In this document: positions 15,455 through 22,579 of the stretch, piece by piece
How positions within the stretch are numbered: position 1 is the first letter of the stretch
How the letters are laid out: each line of letters begins with the position of its first letter
Assembly: GCA_964423675.1 (NCBI GenBank)
Contig: CAYRFP010000023.1
Coordinates: 1-31,691, forward strand
DNA: 31,691 bases
Reading direction: 5' to 3'
Source of the DNA: RUG563 sp964423675
Lineage (GTDB): Bacteria > Bacillota > Clostridia > Christensenellales > Aristaeellaceae
Program-made: the position numbers and the translations under genes
Notes under the pieces: model-generated
Seen by the model: only the letters and a program-made list of their open reading frames with translations
What the model was told of the DNA's origin: nothing
Databases searched by the model: none

Positions 15455-16321
15455 TTACTTCAGCCGTTCTACAGTCCAGTTATTCCCGTCGGTAGCCAGA
15501 CGCAACGGGCCGTTTTCGCAGAAAAAATACTTGATGCCCTTTTCCCGCAGCTGCTTGTAGCCCTCGGAATCCTGTCGGCCGCCCGTGATGATCACCAACT
15601 CCGGCGAGACCATTTCCAGGAATTTATCCTGCATTTTTTTGTAGCCATGATGAGGGAATTTCACGATATCCGCCTTCAGATCCAGATTCGCCGCATCGTC
15701 GATCAACAGCCGCTGGGTGTGCAATTGAATATCGCCGGTGAAGAAAATCCGCCGCTGACCATATTCAATCATCAGCATCACAGATCTGTTATTCACCCGG
15801 GGCAGTGATTCATCCGTCCGCTGATAGACGGTGATCTTCACATCGCCAAAATCGATGGTATCCCCTGCCTGTACCTGCCGGAACTCCACGTTCAGCGCAT
15901 GCAAATCCTGATAGACCTTATAGCGCACTTCATCGCCCTCAGGATAGTTTTCCGGGAAACCCAGGATAAAGGTTCCAATCGGGATTTCCTTGGCCACATG
16001 ATTAAATCCGCCGATATGATCGGCATCGGGATGGGAATTCACCCCGTAGGTGATTTCCTCTACACCCAGCCGATCCAGCAGCGCCTTGGTTTGCTTCCAT
16101 TGGTTGCCGCCGCAATCAATGAGCATGCTGTAATCGCCATAGCGGACGAACGCCGCATCCACGCCGAAGATCTCCGGGAAGTATACTTCCAGCAGCTGCG
16201 CATCCTCCGCAAACTGAAACTGGGGAAACAGGCCGTTCACCTTATCTATAATCACCGGCTCAGCCAGCGCAAGGCCGGGCAGCAGGCAAAGGCAAAGCAG
16301 CAGCGCAAAAGCCCTTTTCAT
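15455..16321 (-). CDS. Secreted metallo-beta-lactamase-fold hydrolase, ComEC C-domain-like
   Basis: 288 residues with a clear signal peptide (MKRAFALLLCLCLLPGLALA, cut before Glu21). Metal-binding motifs of the fold are present: HPDADH (97-102, the H-x-D-x-D-H of motif II), FFTGD with Asp197, and FPHHG with His224-His225. Strand MLIDCGG (66-72) precedes motif II. This pattern matches the periplasmic/extracellular nuclease-like domain of the DNA-uptake protein ComEC, and also stand-alone proteins often labelled ComEC/Rec2-related. None of the ComEC membrane channel is present. The substrate is not known; a phosphodiesterase acting outside the cell is inferred. It starts 26 nt after the aldose-epimerase stop, with GGGAGAG as ribosome binding site. 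Confidence 0.88.
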   Translation of the reverse strand: MKRAFALLLCLCLLPGLALAEPVIIDKVNGLFPQFQFAEDAQLLEVYFPEIFGVDAAFVRYGDYSMLIDCGGNQWKQTKALLDRLGVEEITYGVNSHPDADHIGGFNHVAKEIPIGTFILGFPENYPEGDEVRYKVYQDLHALNVEFRQVQAGDTIDFGDVKITVYQRTDESLPRVNNRSVMLMIEYGQRRIFFTGDIQLHTQRLLIDDAANLDLKADIVKFPHHGYKKMQDKFLEMVSPELVIITGGRQDSEGYKQLREKGIKYFFCENGPLRLATDGNNWTVERLK

Positions 16322-16347
16322 GGTTTTCTCTCTCCCTGATCGTTATT

Positions 16348-17394
16348 TCATTTCGCCGAAAAGGCATAGATGGTGGTGGACTGATAGGTTTCCCCGGCGC
16401 GAACCACCGTGGAGGGGAACTGGGGATGATTCGGGCTGTCCGGATAATGCTGGGTTTCCATGGCCACGCCGGCAAACGCCCCATAATGCGCGCCGCCCTT
16501 GCCATCCAGATTCAGGTCCTGGCCGGAATAGATTTGAATACCCGGCTCCGTTGTGAGCACCTGCATCTGCCGGCCGCTGGCTTCATCCCGCAAAACCGCT
16601 GCTTCTCGCAGTCCTTCGCCAGAAACTACGAAATTAACATCGTATCCGTTGGCCTCATCAATCAGCCGGCATTCCTTGCGCCGAGCTACGCCATCGCCGA
16701 TTTTCATGGGCTGATGGAAATCCAAAGGCGTTCCCGCCACCGGCAAAAGTTCGCCGGTAGAAATCAGTTCGCCGTCCACGTCCGTCACATAATCCGCATG
16801 AATCTGCAACGTATGGTTCAGCACATCGCCCTGTCCCGCCAGATTGAAATAGGTATGGTTGGTCAGGTTGACGATGGTATCCTGATCCGACTGTGCCAGA
16901 TAACGAATGCTCAAGCGGCACTGATCGTCAAAGGCATAGGTCACCTGGGTATGCAGCTTCCCGGGGAATCCTTCCTCTCCGTCGTGGGCCACATAGGTAA
17001 AAATCACTGCGTCTTCCCCTTCGGCTTCCAGAGTTTCGCCACGCCACCATTTCTTATCAAAGCCTTCCCGGCCGCCATGGAGATTGTTGCGTCCATCGTT
17101 TTGAAACAACGTGTATTCCTGACCATTCAGGGTAAACCTGGCCCCGCCGATACGATTGCCATAGCGGCCCACAGCAGCGCCCAGATAATTCGGCTTCTGA
17201 TCGTATTCCTCCAGCGTGTCATAGCCAAGCGCCACATCGGCCAGGTTTCCATTCCGATCCGGCACACAGATGGACACAATATGCGCGCCAAAATCCAGCA
17301 CGGAAACGGACGCTCCAATTCGATTGGTCATGGTATACAAAGTCATCTGCCGACCGATTTGATCTACGCCGAAAGGCTTTGCGGTAATACTCAT
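16348..17394 (-). CDS. galM: Aldose 1-epimerase (galactose mutarotase)
   Basis: 348 residues, cytoplasmic. It interconverts alpha and beta anomers of galactose or glucose. The substrate-binding NLHGG (His106), the catalytic His180 in NLTNHTYFNLAG and the catalytic base Glu283 in TTEPGIQIYS are all in place, with the typical start SVLDFGAHIVSI and the GRYGNRI loop. The length is normal. The start is ATG 17394, with AGGGAGGAT directly upstream; a TTG 18 nt earlier lies inside that ribosome binding site. No other Leloir-pathway genes adjoin. A minus-strand TATAAT at 17438-17443 may be its -10 box, but the -35 is poor. Confidence 0.95.
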   Translation of the reverse strand: MSITAKPFGVDQIGRQMTLYTMTNRIGASVSVLDFGAHIVSICVPDRNGNLADVALGYDTLEEYDQKPNYLGAAVGRYGNRIGGARFTLNGQEYTLFQNDGRNNLHGGREGFDKKWWRGETLEAEGEDAVIFTYVAHDGEEGFPGKLHTQVTYAFDDQCRLSIRYLAQSDQDTIVNLTNHTYFNLAGQGDVLNHTLQIHADYVTDVDGELISTGELLPVAGTPLDFHQPMKIGDGVARRKECRLIDEANGYDVNFVVSGEGLREAAVLRDEASGRQMQVLTTEPGIQIYSGQDLNLDGKGGAHYGAFAGVAMETQHYPDSPNHPQFPSTVVRAGETYQSTTIYAFSAK

Positions 17395-17437
17395 GGGTTC
17401 ATCCTCCCTCAATGCATGCGTTTTTCTTCCATAAATT

Positions 17438-17443
17438 ATTATA
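17438..17443 (-). promoter_or_regulatory. Possible -10 box of the galM unit
   Basis: Minus-strand TATAAT, 44 nt before the galM ATG, in an AT-rich divergent region. The hexamer 17 nt upstream (TTTTCT) is a weak -35, so this is only a candidate. Confidence 0.4.
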
Positions 17444-17532
17444 GAATATTTTTCGCCAAAAGAAAAGCATAAAAACAGCCGGATTTGCCCAAAATATGCC
17501 TATTCAGTATCCAATCAAGGGAGATGATCTCC

Positions 17533-18480
17533 ATGTGTTCCAGGCATACGGATTTCCGACAAATGAAAAAGCTCTGGCTTGGGCTGTTAGCGGCTATAGC
17601 GTTGCTCAGCTTGTTTCTTCCAATCCGCAAAGACACGCAGCCCCTGGGTCAACGGGACAGCGTGGCTGTTTTCTCCGGCGCGCCCCCTGCAAAGGGGACA
17701 GCAGTTTCGATTTCACGGCAAACACTTTTACAGGGGAAACTGATGCAAGTTAGCCCTTCTCATCCCCTTCCTGCCGATTTTCCCGCGCCCAATACCCGCA
17801 GCGTCCGCGCCCTGGTGGGCAGCTATTTGCCTGCCTGCGCTGAAACAGCACTCTGGACAGAGGCAGTTTATGCGTTGTGCGAAATCCAGTTGGATTACCC
17901 GCTGGAAACAGGCGCTGAATTGACGCTGGGTGCTTTATCCAGCGCACAGCAGGATGCATGGCAGAAGGAGGCATTTGGGCGCTATGCTGCGGTGTATCCC
18001 CTGGAAGAAGCGCTGATGCTGGCGCAGCAGGCCGTTCCCAGCGGCGGCGAAAGCGAGCATCAACTGGGCTATGCGCTGGATGTGGCGCTGACCGGCCCAC
18101 TGGCTATCAGCCAAACAGATCCGCTTTTACGAAACGAAACCGGTCGCTGGCTATCGGATAATCTATGGCGCTACGGCTGGATTTATCGCTATGGCTCGGA
18201 AAGCCGCGCGCTGGGCGCATGCGAGCACATTCATTTGCGGTTTGTAGGAAAGATTCATGCGGCAGCCATGCATGCGCTGGGGCTGGGAATGGAGGATTAT
18301 CTGGCCCTTTTGCACAGGGAACAGGCGTTGACGCTGACACGGAACGGTCAGCCCTGGGCGTATCTTTACGGCTTTCCCAGCGAAAATGATTTGGTTTTCC
18401 CGCTGGAAGATGGCATGGTGCTGGAAGCAAGCGCAGATAATATGGGCTGGGCGCTGGTGGCCGTATATCAAAAGGAATAA
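17533..18480 (+). CDS. VanY-type D-alanyl-D-alanine carboxypeptidase (peptidase M15B)
   Basis: 315 residues. An N-terminal membrane anchor or signal (about 11-30: MKKLWLGLLAAIALLSLFLP) places the enzyme outside. The M15B zinc site is present: SEHQLGYALD (174-183) with His176 and Asp183, and EHIHLR (231-236) with catalytic Glu231 and zinc ligand His234. The family removes the terminal D-Ala from peptidoglycan stem peptides. The last 70 residues, after the catalytic domain, are an added segment of unknown role. AAGGGAG fits ATG 17533; ATG 17563, which would begin exactly at the anchor, has a poorer ribosome binding site and remains an alternative. No VanS/VanR or ligase genes adjoin, so ordinary wall trimming rather than vancomycin resistance is likely. 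Confidence 0.9.
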   Translation: MCSRHTDFRQMKKLWLGLLAAIALLSLFLPIRKDTQPLGQRDSVAVFSGAPPAKGTAVSISRQTLLQGKLMQVSPSHPLPADFPAPNTRSVRALVGSYLPACAETALWTEAVYALCEIQLDYPLETGAELTLGALSSAQQDAWQKEAFGRYAAVYPLEEALMLAQQAVPSGGESEHQLGYALDVALTGPLAISQTDPLLRNETGRWLSDNLWRYGWIYRYGSESRALGACEHIHLRFVGKIHAAAMHALGLGMEDYLALLHREQALTLTRNGQPWAYLYGFPSENDLVFPLEDGMVLEASADNMGWALVAVYQKE

Positions 18481-18513
18481 AGCGCAGCACAGCCTGTCGT
18501 TTAATGCTTCATC

Positions 18514-18547
18514 AAAAACGGGAGGGGCATTTCAACGCCCGCTCCCG
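18514..18547 (-). terminator. Terminator of the M19-to-rlmH operon
   Basis: Minus-strand hairpin CGGGAGCGGGC, loop GTTGAAAT, GCCCCTCCCG with one bulged base, followed by TTTTTGAT. The T-run exists only on the minus strand, so it serves rlmH and not the converging VanY gene. Confidence 0.8.
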
Positions 18548-18564
18548 CTCCGCTTATTCATTTG

Positions 18565-19041
18565 CTACTTATGATACCGTTCCCCAGCGTTGATTTTGCA
18601 GCCGCGATAAATCTGCTCCAGCAGCATCACCCGCGCCAGCTGATGCGGAAAGGTCATTTTAGAAAAGGACAGTTTTTCATCTGCCCGCCGAATCACCGCC
18701 GGGGCCAGCCCCAGCGATCCACCAATGACGAACACCTGCCGTTTCCCGGTCATCTCGGCTGCCCGCAGTTTTTCTGCAAAGGCTTCGCTGGACAACTGTG
18801 TCCCATCGATGCACAGGGCAATCACATGATCCCCCGGCCGAATCCGGCCAAGGATGCTCTCCCCTTCCTTCTCCATCACCTGCATCTGCTGCGCCGGGGA
18901 AGCGTTTACAGGCTCCGGCAGATCGGGCAGTTCGATCATTTCCAGCTTTCCATAGCGGGACAGGCGCTTTAAATATTCCTCCGCAGCCGCAGCATAGAAT
19001 TTTTCCCGCAGCCGTCCCATGCAAATAACTGCCCCGTTCAT
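18565..19041 (-). CDS. rlmH: 23S rRNA (pseudouridine1915-N3)-methyltransferase RlmH
   Basis: 158 residues, the usual size for this SPOUT-class enzyme, which methylates pseudouridine 1915 of 23S rRNA in assembled ribosomes using SAM. The trefoil-knot motifs are clear: ALCIDGTQLSSEAFA, FVIGGSLGL (SAM loop) and LSFSKMTFPHQLARVMLLEQ, then the C-terminal YHK. The segment before YHK reads INAGERYHK where an EPYHK-like end is commoner, a small change next to the catalytic tail. The start has AGAGGA upstream and lies 13 nt after the LCP-gene stop. It is the last gene of the minus-strand operon. Confidence 0.96.
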   Translation of the reverse strand: MNGAVICMGRLREKFYAAAAEEYLKRLSRYGKLEMIELPDLPEPVNASPAQQMQVMEKEGESILGRIRPGDHVIALCIDGTQLSSEAFAEKLRAAEMTGKRQVFVIGGSLGLAPAVIRRADEKLSFSKMTFPHQLARVMLLEQIYRGCKINAGERYHK

Positions 19042-19054
19042 GTGCCCTGTCCTC

Positions 19055-20029
19055 TCATTCGTCCACCACTACAAAGCTATCCAGGAAGAATTCCCACAGC
19101 GCTTCCCGATTCTTTTCGAAATCGATCTGCTGGGTGGCCATGCCTGCCACCGGCATGGGCTCATAGGTTCCATCAATGGGCATGCGGATGGATTCAATCG
19201 GTGTGCCCTTTAAATCCATGGCCAGATCCAGCGCGTCCAGCATGTCATTGGCGCTCATGTTGGTCAAAATGGTGTTTTCCACGATCACATCCAGCAGCTT
19301 CTGCGCCTCATCGTAGGTAATGTCCTTCAGGCTGTCGGCGATCGTGGTCAGCACAGTGCGGGAACGGCGGGTACGGCCCACATCCTGGGTTTCGCCCTCA
19401 ATATTGGCCACCTTGCGGATACGCATGTAAATCACCGCCGCATGACCAGAGAAATGATAGGTTCCGCCGCTGGAAAGGGCAGGTGTGGTGGACGTAGAAG
19501 AAATCGAATAATTCTTCAGATACGTGGCCTCCCGGTCGGTAATAGTGATGTCCACACCGCCCACAGCATCTATAATGTTTTGCACCTGCTGGAAATCCAC
19601 CACGATATAATGCTCAATTTCCAGGTTGAAATGGGTGTTCAGGGTAGTCACCAGTGCTTCAATGCCCTGCTGGCCGTCCTTGCCGCCCTTAATGGACGGG
19701 CTGAAATAATCCACGATGTTGTTCAGCCGACCAAACTTGCCATCAGGCCGCTGAATCAGCATATCCCGGATAAACGAGGTGAGCATCACCCGGCGGGCGT
19801 ATTCGTCCACCGTCACCAGAATCAGCCCATCACTATGCCCCGGATTATGAATATCCGCCGCCCAGGAATCCAGGCAGATCAGCATGTAATGATGAATGCC
19901 CTTGGGCGTGGGCGTAATTTCCTCCTGGCTGAGAACCGGGATAGGATTGGGCGTGGCATCCGCCATGGCGGCAGGAACCAACCCCAGGCAAAGCGGCAGA
20001 CAAAGCAGCAGGCAAGCCATCCTTTTCAT
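19055..20029 (-). CDS. LytR-CpsA-Psr (LCP) family protein
   Basis: 324 residues. LCP enzymes transfer wall polymers such as teichoic acid or capsule from a lipid carrier to peptidoglycan outside the membrane. The core is recognisable: Asp68 in HSDGLILVTVD, Arg88-Asp89 in LTSFIRDMLI, DFQQVQNIIDAVGGVDI (145-161), and the Arg-rich pyrophosphate-binding GRTRRSRTVL (218-227). The N-terminus (MKRMACLLLCLPLCLGLVPAAMA) looks like a cleavable signal peptide rather than the usual uncleaved anchor. The C-terminus ends soon after the core domain. ATG 20029 is chosen, with GGAGG 9 nt before it; a TTG codon directly upstream is less likely. It sits between the deaminase gene (15-nt gap) and rlmH. Confidence 0.93.
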   Translation of the reverse strand: MKRMACLLLCLPLCLGLVPAAMADATPNPIPVLSQEEITPTPKGIHHYMLICLDSWAADIHNPGHSDGLILVTVDEYARRVMLTSFIRDMLIQRPDGKFGRLNNIVDYFSPSIKGGKDGQQGIEALVTTLNTHFNLEIEHYIVVDFQQVQNIIDAVGGVDITITDREATYLKNYSISSTSTTPALSSGGTYHFSGHAAVIYMRIRKVANIEGETQDVGRTRRSRTVLTTIADSLKDITYDEAQKLLDVIVENTILTNMSANDMLDALDLAMDLKGTPIESIRMPIDGTYEPMPVAGMATQQIDFEKNREALWEFFLDSFVVVDE

Positions 20030-20044
20030 CAATCGTATCCTCCG

Positions 20045-20515
20045 TTATTTTTCAGTCGTTGGTTCATCTGCTTGAAACTTTTCTAGCTTCACGCCGGTTT
20101 CCCGGAAGATTTCCAACGAAAAATCATCCGGATATCCCTGCTCATAAACCACTCGCCGAATCCCGGCGTTGGCAATCATCTTGGCGCACATGGAGCAGGG
20201 CTGATGGGTGCAATACAGCGTGGCGCCATCGATGTTTACGCCCAGTTTCGCCGCCTGCAAAATGGCGTTTTGCTCCGCATGCGTGGCGTAGCAAACTTCC
20301 GCCCGGGTGCCGCTTTCGATGCCCATTTTCCGGCGCAGGCATTCACCCCGCTCTTTGCAGGTTTTCATACCGGCAGGCGCGCCATTATAGCCGGTGGTCA
20401 TGATTCGCTTATCCTTCACGATCACCGCGCCAATTGCGCGTCCCGGTGCATAGCAGCTGGTCCAGGTAGAGATCAGGCGGGCCATCTCCATAAACCGTAC
20501 ATCCCACTTATCCAC
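20045..20515 (-). CDS. comEB: dCMP deaminase (ComEB-like)
   Basis: 156 residues. Deoxycytidylate deaminase converts dCMP to dUMP for thymidylate synthesis. The zinc site is complete: HAEQNAI (His79, catalytic Glu81) and PCSMC (Cys107, Cys110). TGYNGAPAG (41-49) and the Cys-containing segment CKERGECLRR are characteristic of the bacterial dCMP deaminase/ComEB group. The start is GTG 20515, which overlaps the upstream stop by 8 nt and has GGAAGGAGAG 8 nt before it, so translation is probably coupled to the nucleosidase gene. comEA and comEC are not adjacent, so a competence link is not supported here. Confidence 0.93.
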   Translation of the reverse strand: MDKWDVRFMEMARLISTWTSCYAPGRAIGAVIVKDKRIMTTGYNGAPAGMKTCKERGECLRRKMGIESGTRAEVCYATHAEQNAILQAAKLGVNIDGATLYCTHQPCSMCAKMIANAGIRRVVYEQGYPDDFSLEIFRETGVKLEKFQADEPTTEK

Positions 20516-21209
20516 GGCCGCTCTCCTTCCATCGCGCCAGAATCCCTTCCAGCAGTCGAGCTGAAGCCTCGCTGGCGTCCTGCAAATTCAGCATGAATTC
20601 CCGGCCTGTATCCGCAACCTCATCAGAAATTGTGCGATACGCGGCATAAGGAACGTCCATCTCATAGCATGTCTGGGCAATGGCTCCGCCCTCCATATCG
20701 CAGGCCCCCGCCCCAAACTGCTTTCCCAGGCTACGCTTACGCTCCGCACCGATTACGAACTGATCGCCGGTGGCGATGGCCGCAGCAACACAGGGTATCT
20801 CTGCCGCACGGGCAGAAGCCTGAATCATCTGCTGCAAGGCCTCATCGCAGGGCAGATGAATCAGATTGATCCCCGAAATCATGCCCAGAGGATCCCCAGC
20901 AGGGGTGGTATCCATATCGTGCTGCACTGCGCTGGATGCGGCCACTGCATCGCCGATGTTCAGTTCATCCAGCAGCGCCCCTGCCACGCCAATATTCAGA
21001 ATCGCGGCGGGATGATACCGCAAAATCATCGCTTGAGCGCACAGAGCAGCATGCACCTTTCCAACTCCGCAGCGGCTCAGCACGCAGGGAACCCCCGCCA
21101 GCGTTCCTTCAATAAAACGGGAAAAGCCCACCTTTTCCTCCTGCTTATTCTCCATTTTTTCGAATAGCGCGTTCATTTCGCTATCCATTGCGCCAATAAT
21201 TCCCAGCAT
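20508..21209 (-). CDS. mtnN: 5'-methylthioadenosine/S-adenosylhomocysteine nucleosidase
   Basis: 233 residues. It cleaves adenine from methylthioadenosine and S-adenosylhomocysteine, clearing inhibitors of SAM-dependent reactions. Catalytic residues align with the E. coli enzyme: Glu11 in IGAMDSEM, Met172-Glu173 in ACDMEGGAIAQ and Asp196 in RTISDEVAD (E. coli Glu12, Glu174, Asp197). LNIGVAGAL and AAIATGDQF are the usual ribose and base loops. GAGGAGGAG precedes the ATG; the gap to the M19 gene is 20 nt. Confidence 0.95.
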   Translation of the reverse strand: MLGIIGAMDSEMNALFEKMENKQEEKVGFSRFIEGTLAGVPCVLSRCGVGKVHAALCAQAMILRYHPAAILNIGVAGALLDELNIGDAVAASSAVQHDMDTTPAGDPLGMISGINLIHLPCDEALQQMIQASARAAEIPCVAAAIATGDQFVIGAERKRSLGKQFGAGACDMEGGAIAQTCYEMDVPYAAYRTISDEVADTGREFMLNLQDASEASARLLEGILARWKESGRG

Positions 21210-21229
21210 TTTCTGTGCTCCTCCTCAGG

Positions 21230-22132
21230 TTATCGCGGGTCGATTCGATCAAAATACCGCAGCAGATTTTGGCCCGCGATACCTTCAATCAGCGCTTCGT
21301 CCAAGCCTCGGCCCCGCAGCGCCTTTATCAGCTTTGGAAAATCCTGCGGGCCATCCAGGCCAACGGGCTTGCGTTCAATCCCGTCAAAATCCGATCCAAA
21401 GCCAATATGGCCCTCTCCACCCATTTCCAGCATATGCACCACATGATCGCAAACTCGTTCCACATCCGCCTGGCCATCATCGCTCAGAAATGCGGGATAA
21501 AAATTCACCCCCACATAGCCGCCAGCAGCAAACAACGCCTTCAATTGATCATCGGTAAGATTCCGCTTATGATCGCACAGCGCACGAGCGCAGGAATGGG
21601 ACGCCATGGAAACAATGCCCATCTCCAACAAATCCCAGAAGCCCCGTTCATTCAAATGCGATGTGTCTGCCGCGATGCCCAGCCGCTGCATTTCCAGGGC
21701 TGCCTCCCGTCCAAATGGCTTGAGCGGCGCATCTGCCGAAACGCAGGCGGGGGTACAAAGAACGTTTTCATAATTCCAGCAAAGCGCCGCGATGCGCACG
21801 CCTTTTTGGCGCCAGGAAGTCAGCAGCGTCTCATCCTTTTTCAGCAGATCGCAGCCCTCCACCGACAGCATGAATTTCGTTTTTCCTTCCTCCGCATCCC
21901 GGGGATCCATCGCCTGTTGCCAGCCCTGTGCTTTCAGTGTTTCCGCTTCCCGCCACATCGCATCAAACATTTGGTTAATGGAAGGAATATCCGCCTTTCC
22001 ACCCACATACAGTGCTAGCGTCTGCACATTCACCTGACCCGCCTTCAGCTTTTCAATGGTTACATCAAAATCAGCCTCCGGGCGCCTGGCCCGGCCATAC
22101 AACGTATCCGCATGGGTATCGCAAAGAATCAT
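21230..22132 (-). CDS. Membrane dipeptidase (peptidase M19, renal dipeptidase family)
   Basis: 300 residues, without a signal peptide, so cytoplasmic despite the family name. The binuclear zinc site is complete: His7 and Asp9 in DTHADT, bridging Glu92 in SVEGCD, His159 in DTSHLNE, His179 in ASHSCAR, and Asp248 in GFGSDFDG. The family hydrolyses dipeptides, often with a D-residue at the C-terminal side, and could recycle wall peptides, matching the wall-related neighbours. It is the first gene of the five-gene minus-strand operon; AAAGGGG precedes the ATG. Confidence 0.93.
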   Translation of the reverse strand: MILCDTHADTLYGRARRPEADFDVTIEKLKAGQVNVQTLALYVGGKADIPSINQMFDAMWREAETLKAQGWQQAMDPRDAEEGKTKFMLSVEGCDLLKKDETLLTSWRQKGVRIAALCWNYENVLCTPACVSADAPLKPFGREAALEMQRLGIAADTSHLNERGFWDLLEMGIVSMASHSCARALCDHKRNLTDDQLKALFAAGGYVGVNFYPAFLSDDGQADVERVCDHVVHMLEMGGEGHIGFGSDFDGIERKPVGLDGPQDFPKLIKALRGRGLDEALIEGIAGQNLLRYFDRIDPR

Positions 22133-22176
22133 CTAGATTTCCCCTTTCCGCTGGATGCATAAAATAATCCAAGATT

Positions 22177-22206
22177 ATTATATCACATTTCAAGTACTGC
22201 GCACAA
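22177..22206 (-). promoter_or_regulatory. Promoter of the M19-to-rlmH operon
   Basis: Minus-strand TTGTGC (22201-22206), an 18-nt spacer, then TATAAT (22177-22182), 45 nt before the M19 ATG. The -10 is perfect; the -35 matches in four positions. Confidence 0.6.
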
Positions 22207-22440
22207 CGGCGGGAGGGGAAAGTTTTTTATTTTGTATCCAAAAGAAAGAATGCCAGGCAGCAGGTATCTCCAGCCATTAAACACCCCCAACGAGCAAATG
22301 GGAGGTTTTCCCTTGGCTTTCATATATTTTCAATGTCTGTTTTGGCTGTTTTTCTTCCTCATTTTGTGCATTTTATCAGAACTGCCATAGGATAATCCCT
22401 TGAATTTGTCAGAAAATAATGCTGGTATTTTCGGGTTTCT
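22207..22440. other. Intergenic stretch with no gene seen
   Basis: This is the middle of a 447-nt divergent gap between the M19 and RNase J genes. It is AT- and pyrimidine-rich, with frequent stops in all frames. No tRNA, riboswitch or terminator structure was recognised. The flanks hold the two promoters. Confidence 0.6.
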
Positions 22441-22451
22441 TATGCTATAAT
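22441..22451 (+). promoter_or_regulatory. Extended -10 promoter of the RNase J gene
   Basis: TATGCTATAAT: a perfect TATAAT (22446-22451) with the TGn extension. The hexamer 17 nt upstream (TGGTAT) is a poor -35, which extended -10 promoters tolerate. The transcript would start near 22458 and carry a leader of about 122 nt. Confidence 0.65.
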
Positions 22452-22523
22452 ACATAAAGATTGGTTATTTATTTTTTCGGTTTCCTTGCTGCCGAGGAGA
22501 ATAAACAAGTTCCAATACGATGG

Positions 22524-22564
22524 GCACAAATCGTTTTCTTTGTGCAATTCATAAATTATGAATT
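22524..22564 (+). promoter_or_regulatory. Two adjacent hairpins in the RNase J leader
   Basis: GCACAAA (22524-22530) pairs TTTGTGC (22539-22545) across an 8-nt loop. Immediately after, AATTCATAA (22546-22554) and TTATGAATT (22556-22564) form a perfect 9-bp palindrome with one central base. The second structure ends two nt before the ribosome binding site GAAAGGAGG, so it could affect initiation or serve as an RNase site for autoregulation. Confidence 0.5.
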
Positions 22565-22579
22565 TGAAAGGAGGATTCT

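Noticed and set aside
17533..18480. VanY-type gene as part of a vancomycin-resistance cluster
   Set aside because: No VanS/VanR, VanH, ligase or VanX gene is nearby; single VanY-like peptidases are ordinary wall enzymes.
20045..20515. Competence (com) locus
   Set aside because: The deaminase resembles ComEB and a ComEC-like metallohydrolase is about 4 kb away, but no ComEA or ComEC channel is present and the two are in separate operons.
22207..22440. Possible riboswitch or T-box in the gap before RNase J
   Set aside because: It lies upstream of the RNase J -10 box and beyond the M19 promoter, so it is probably not transcribed in either leader. No conserved motif was found.
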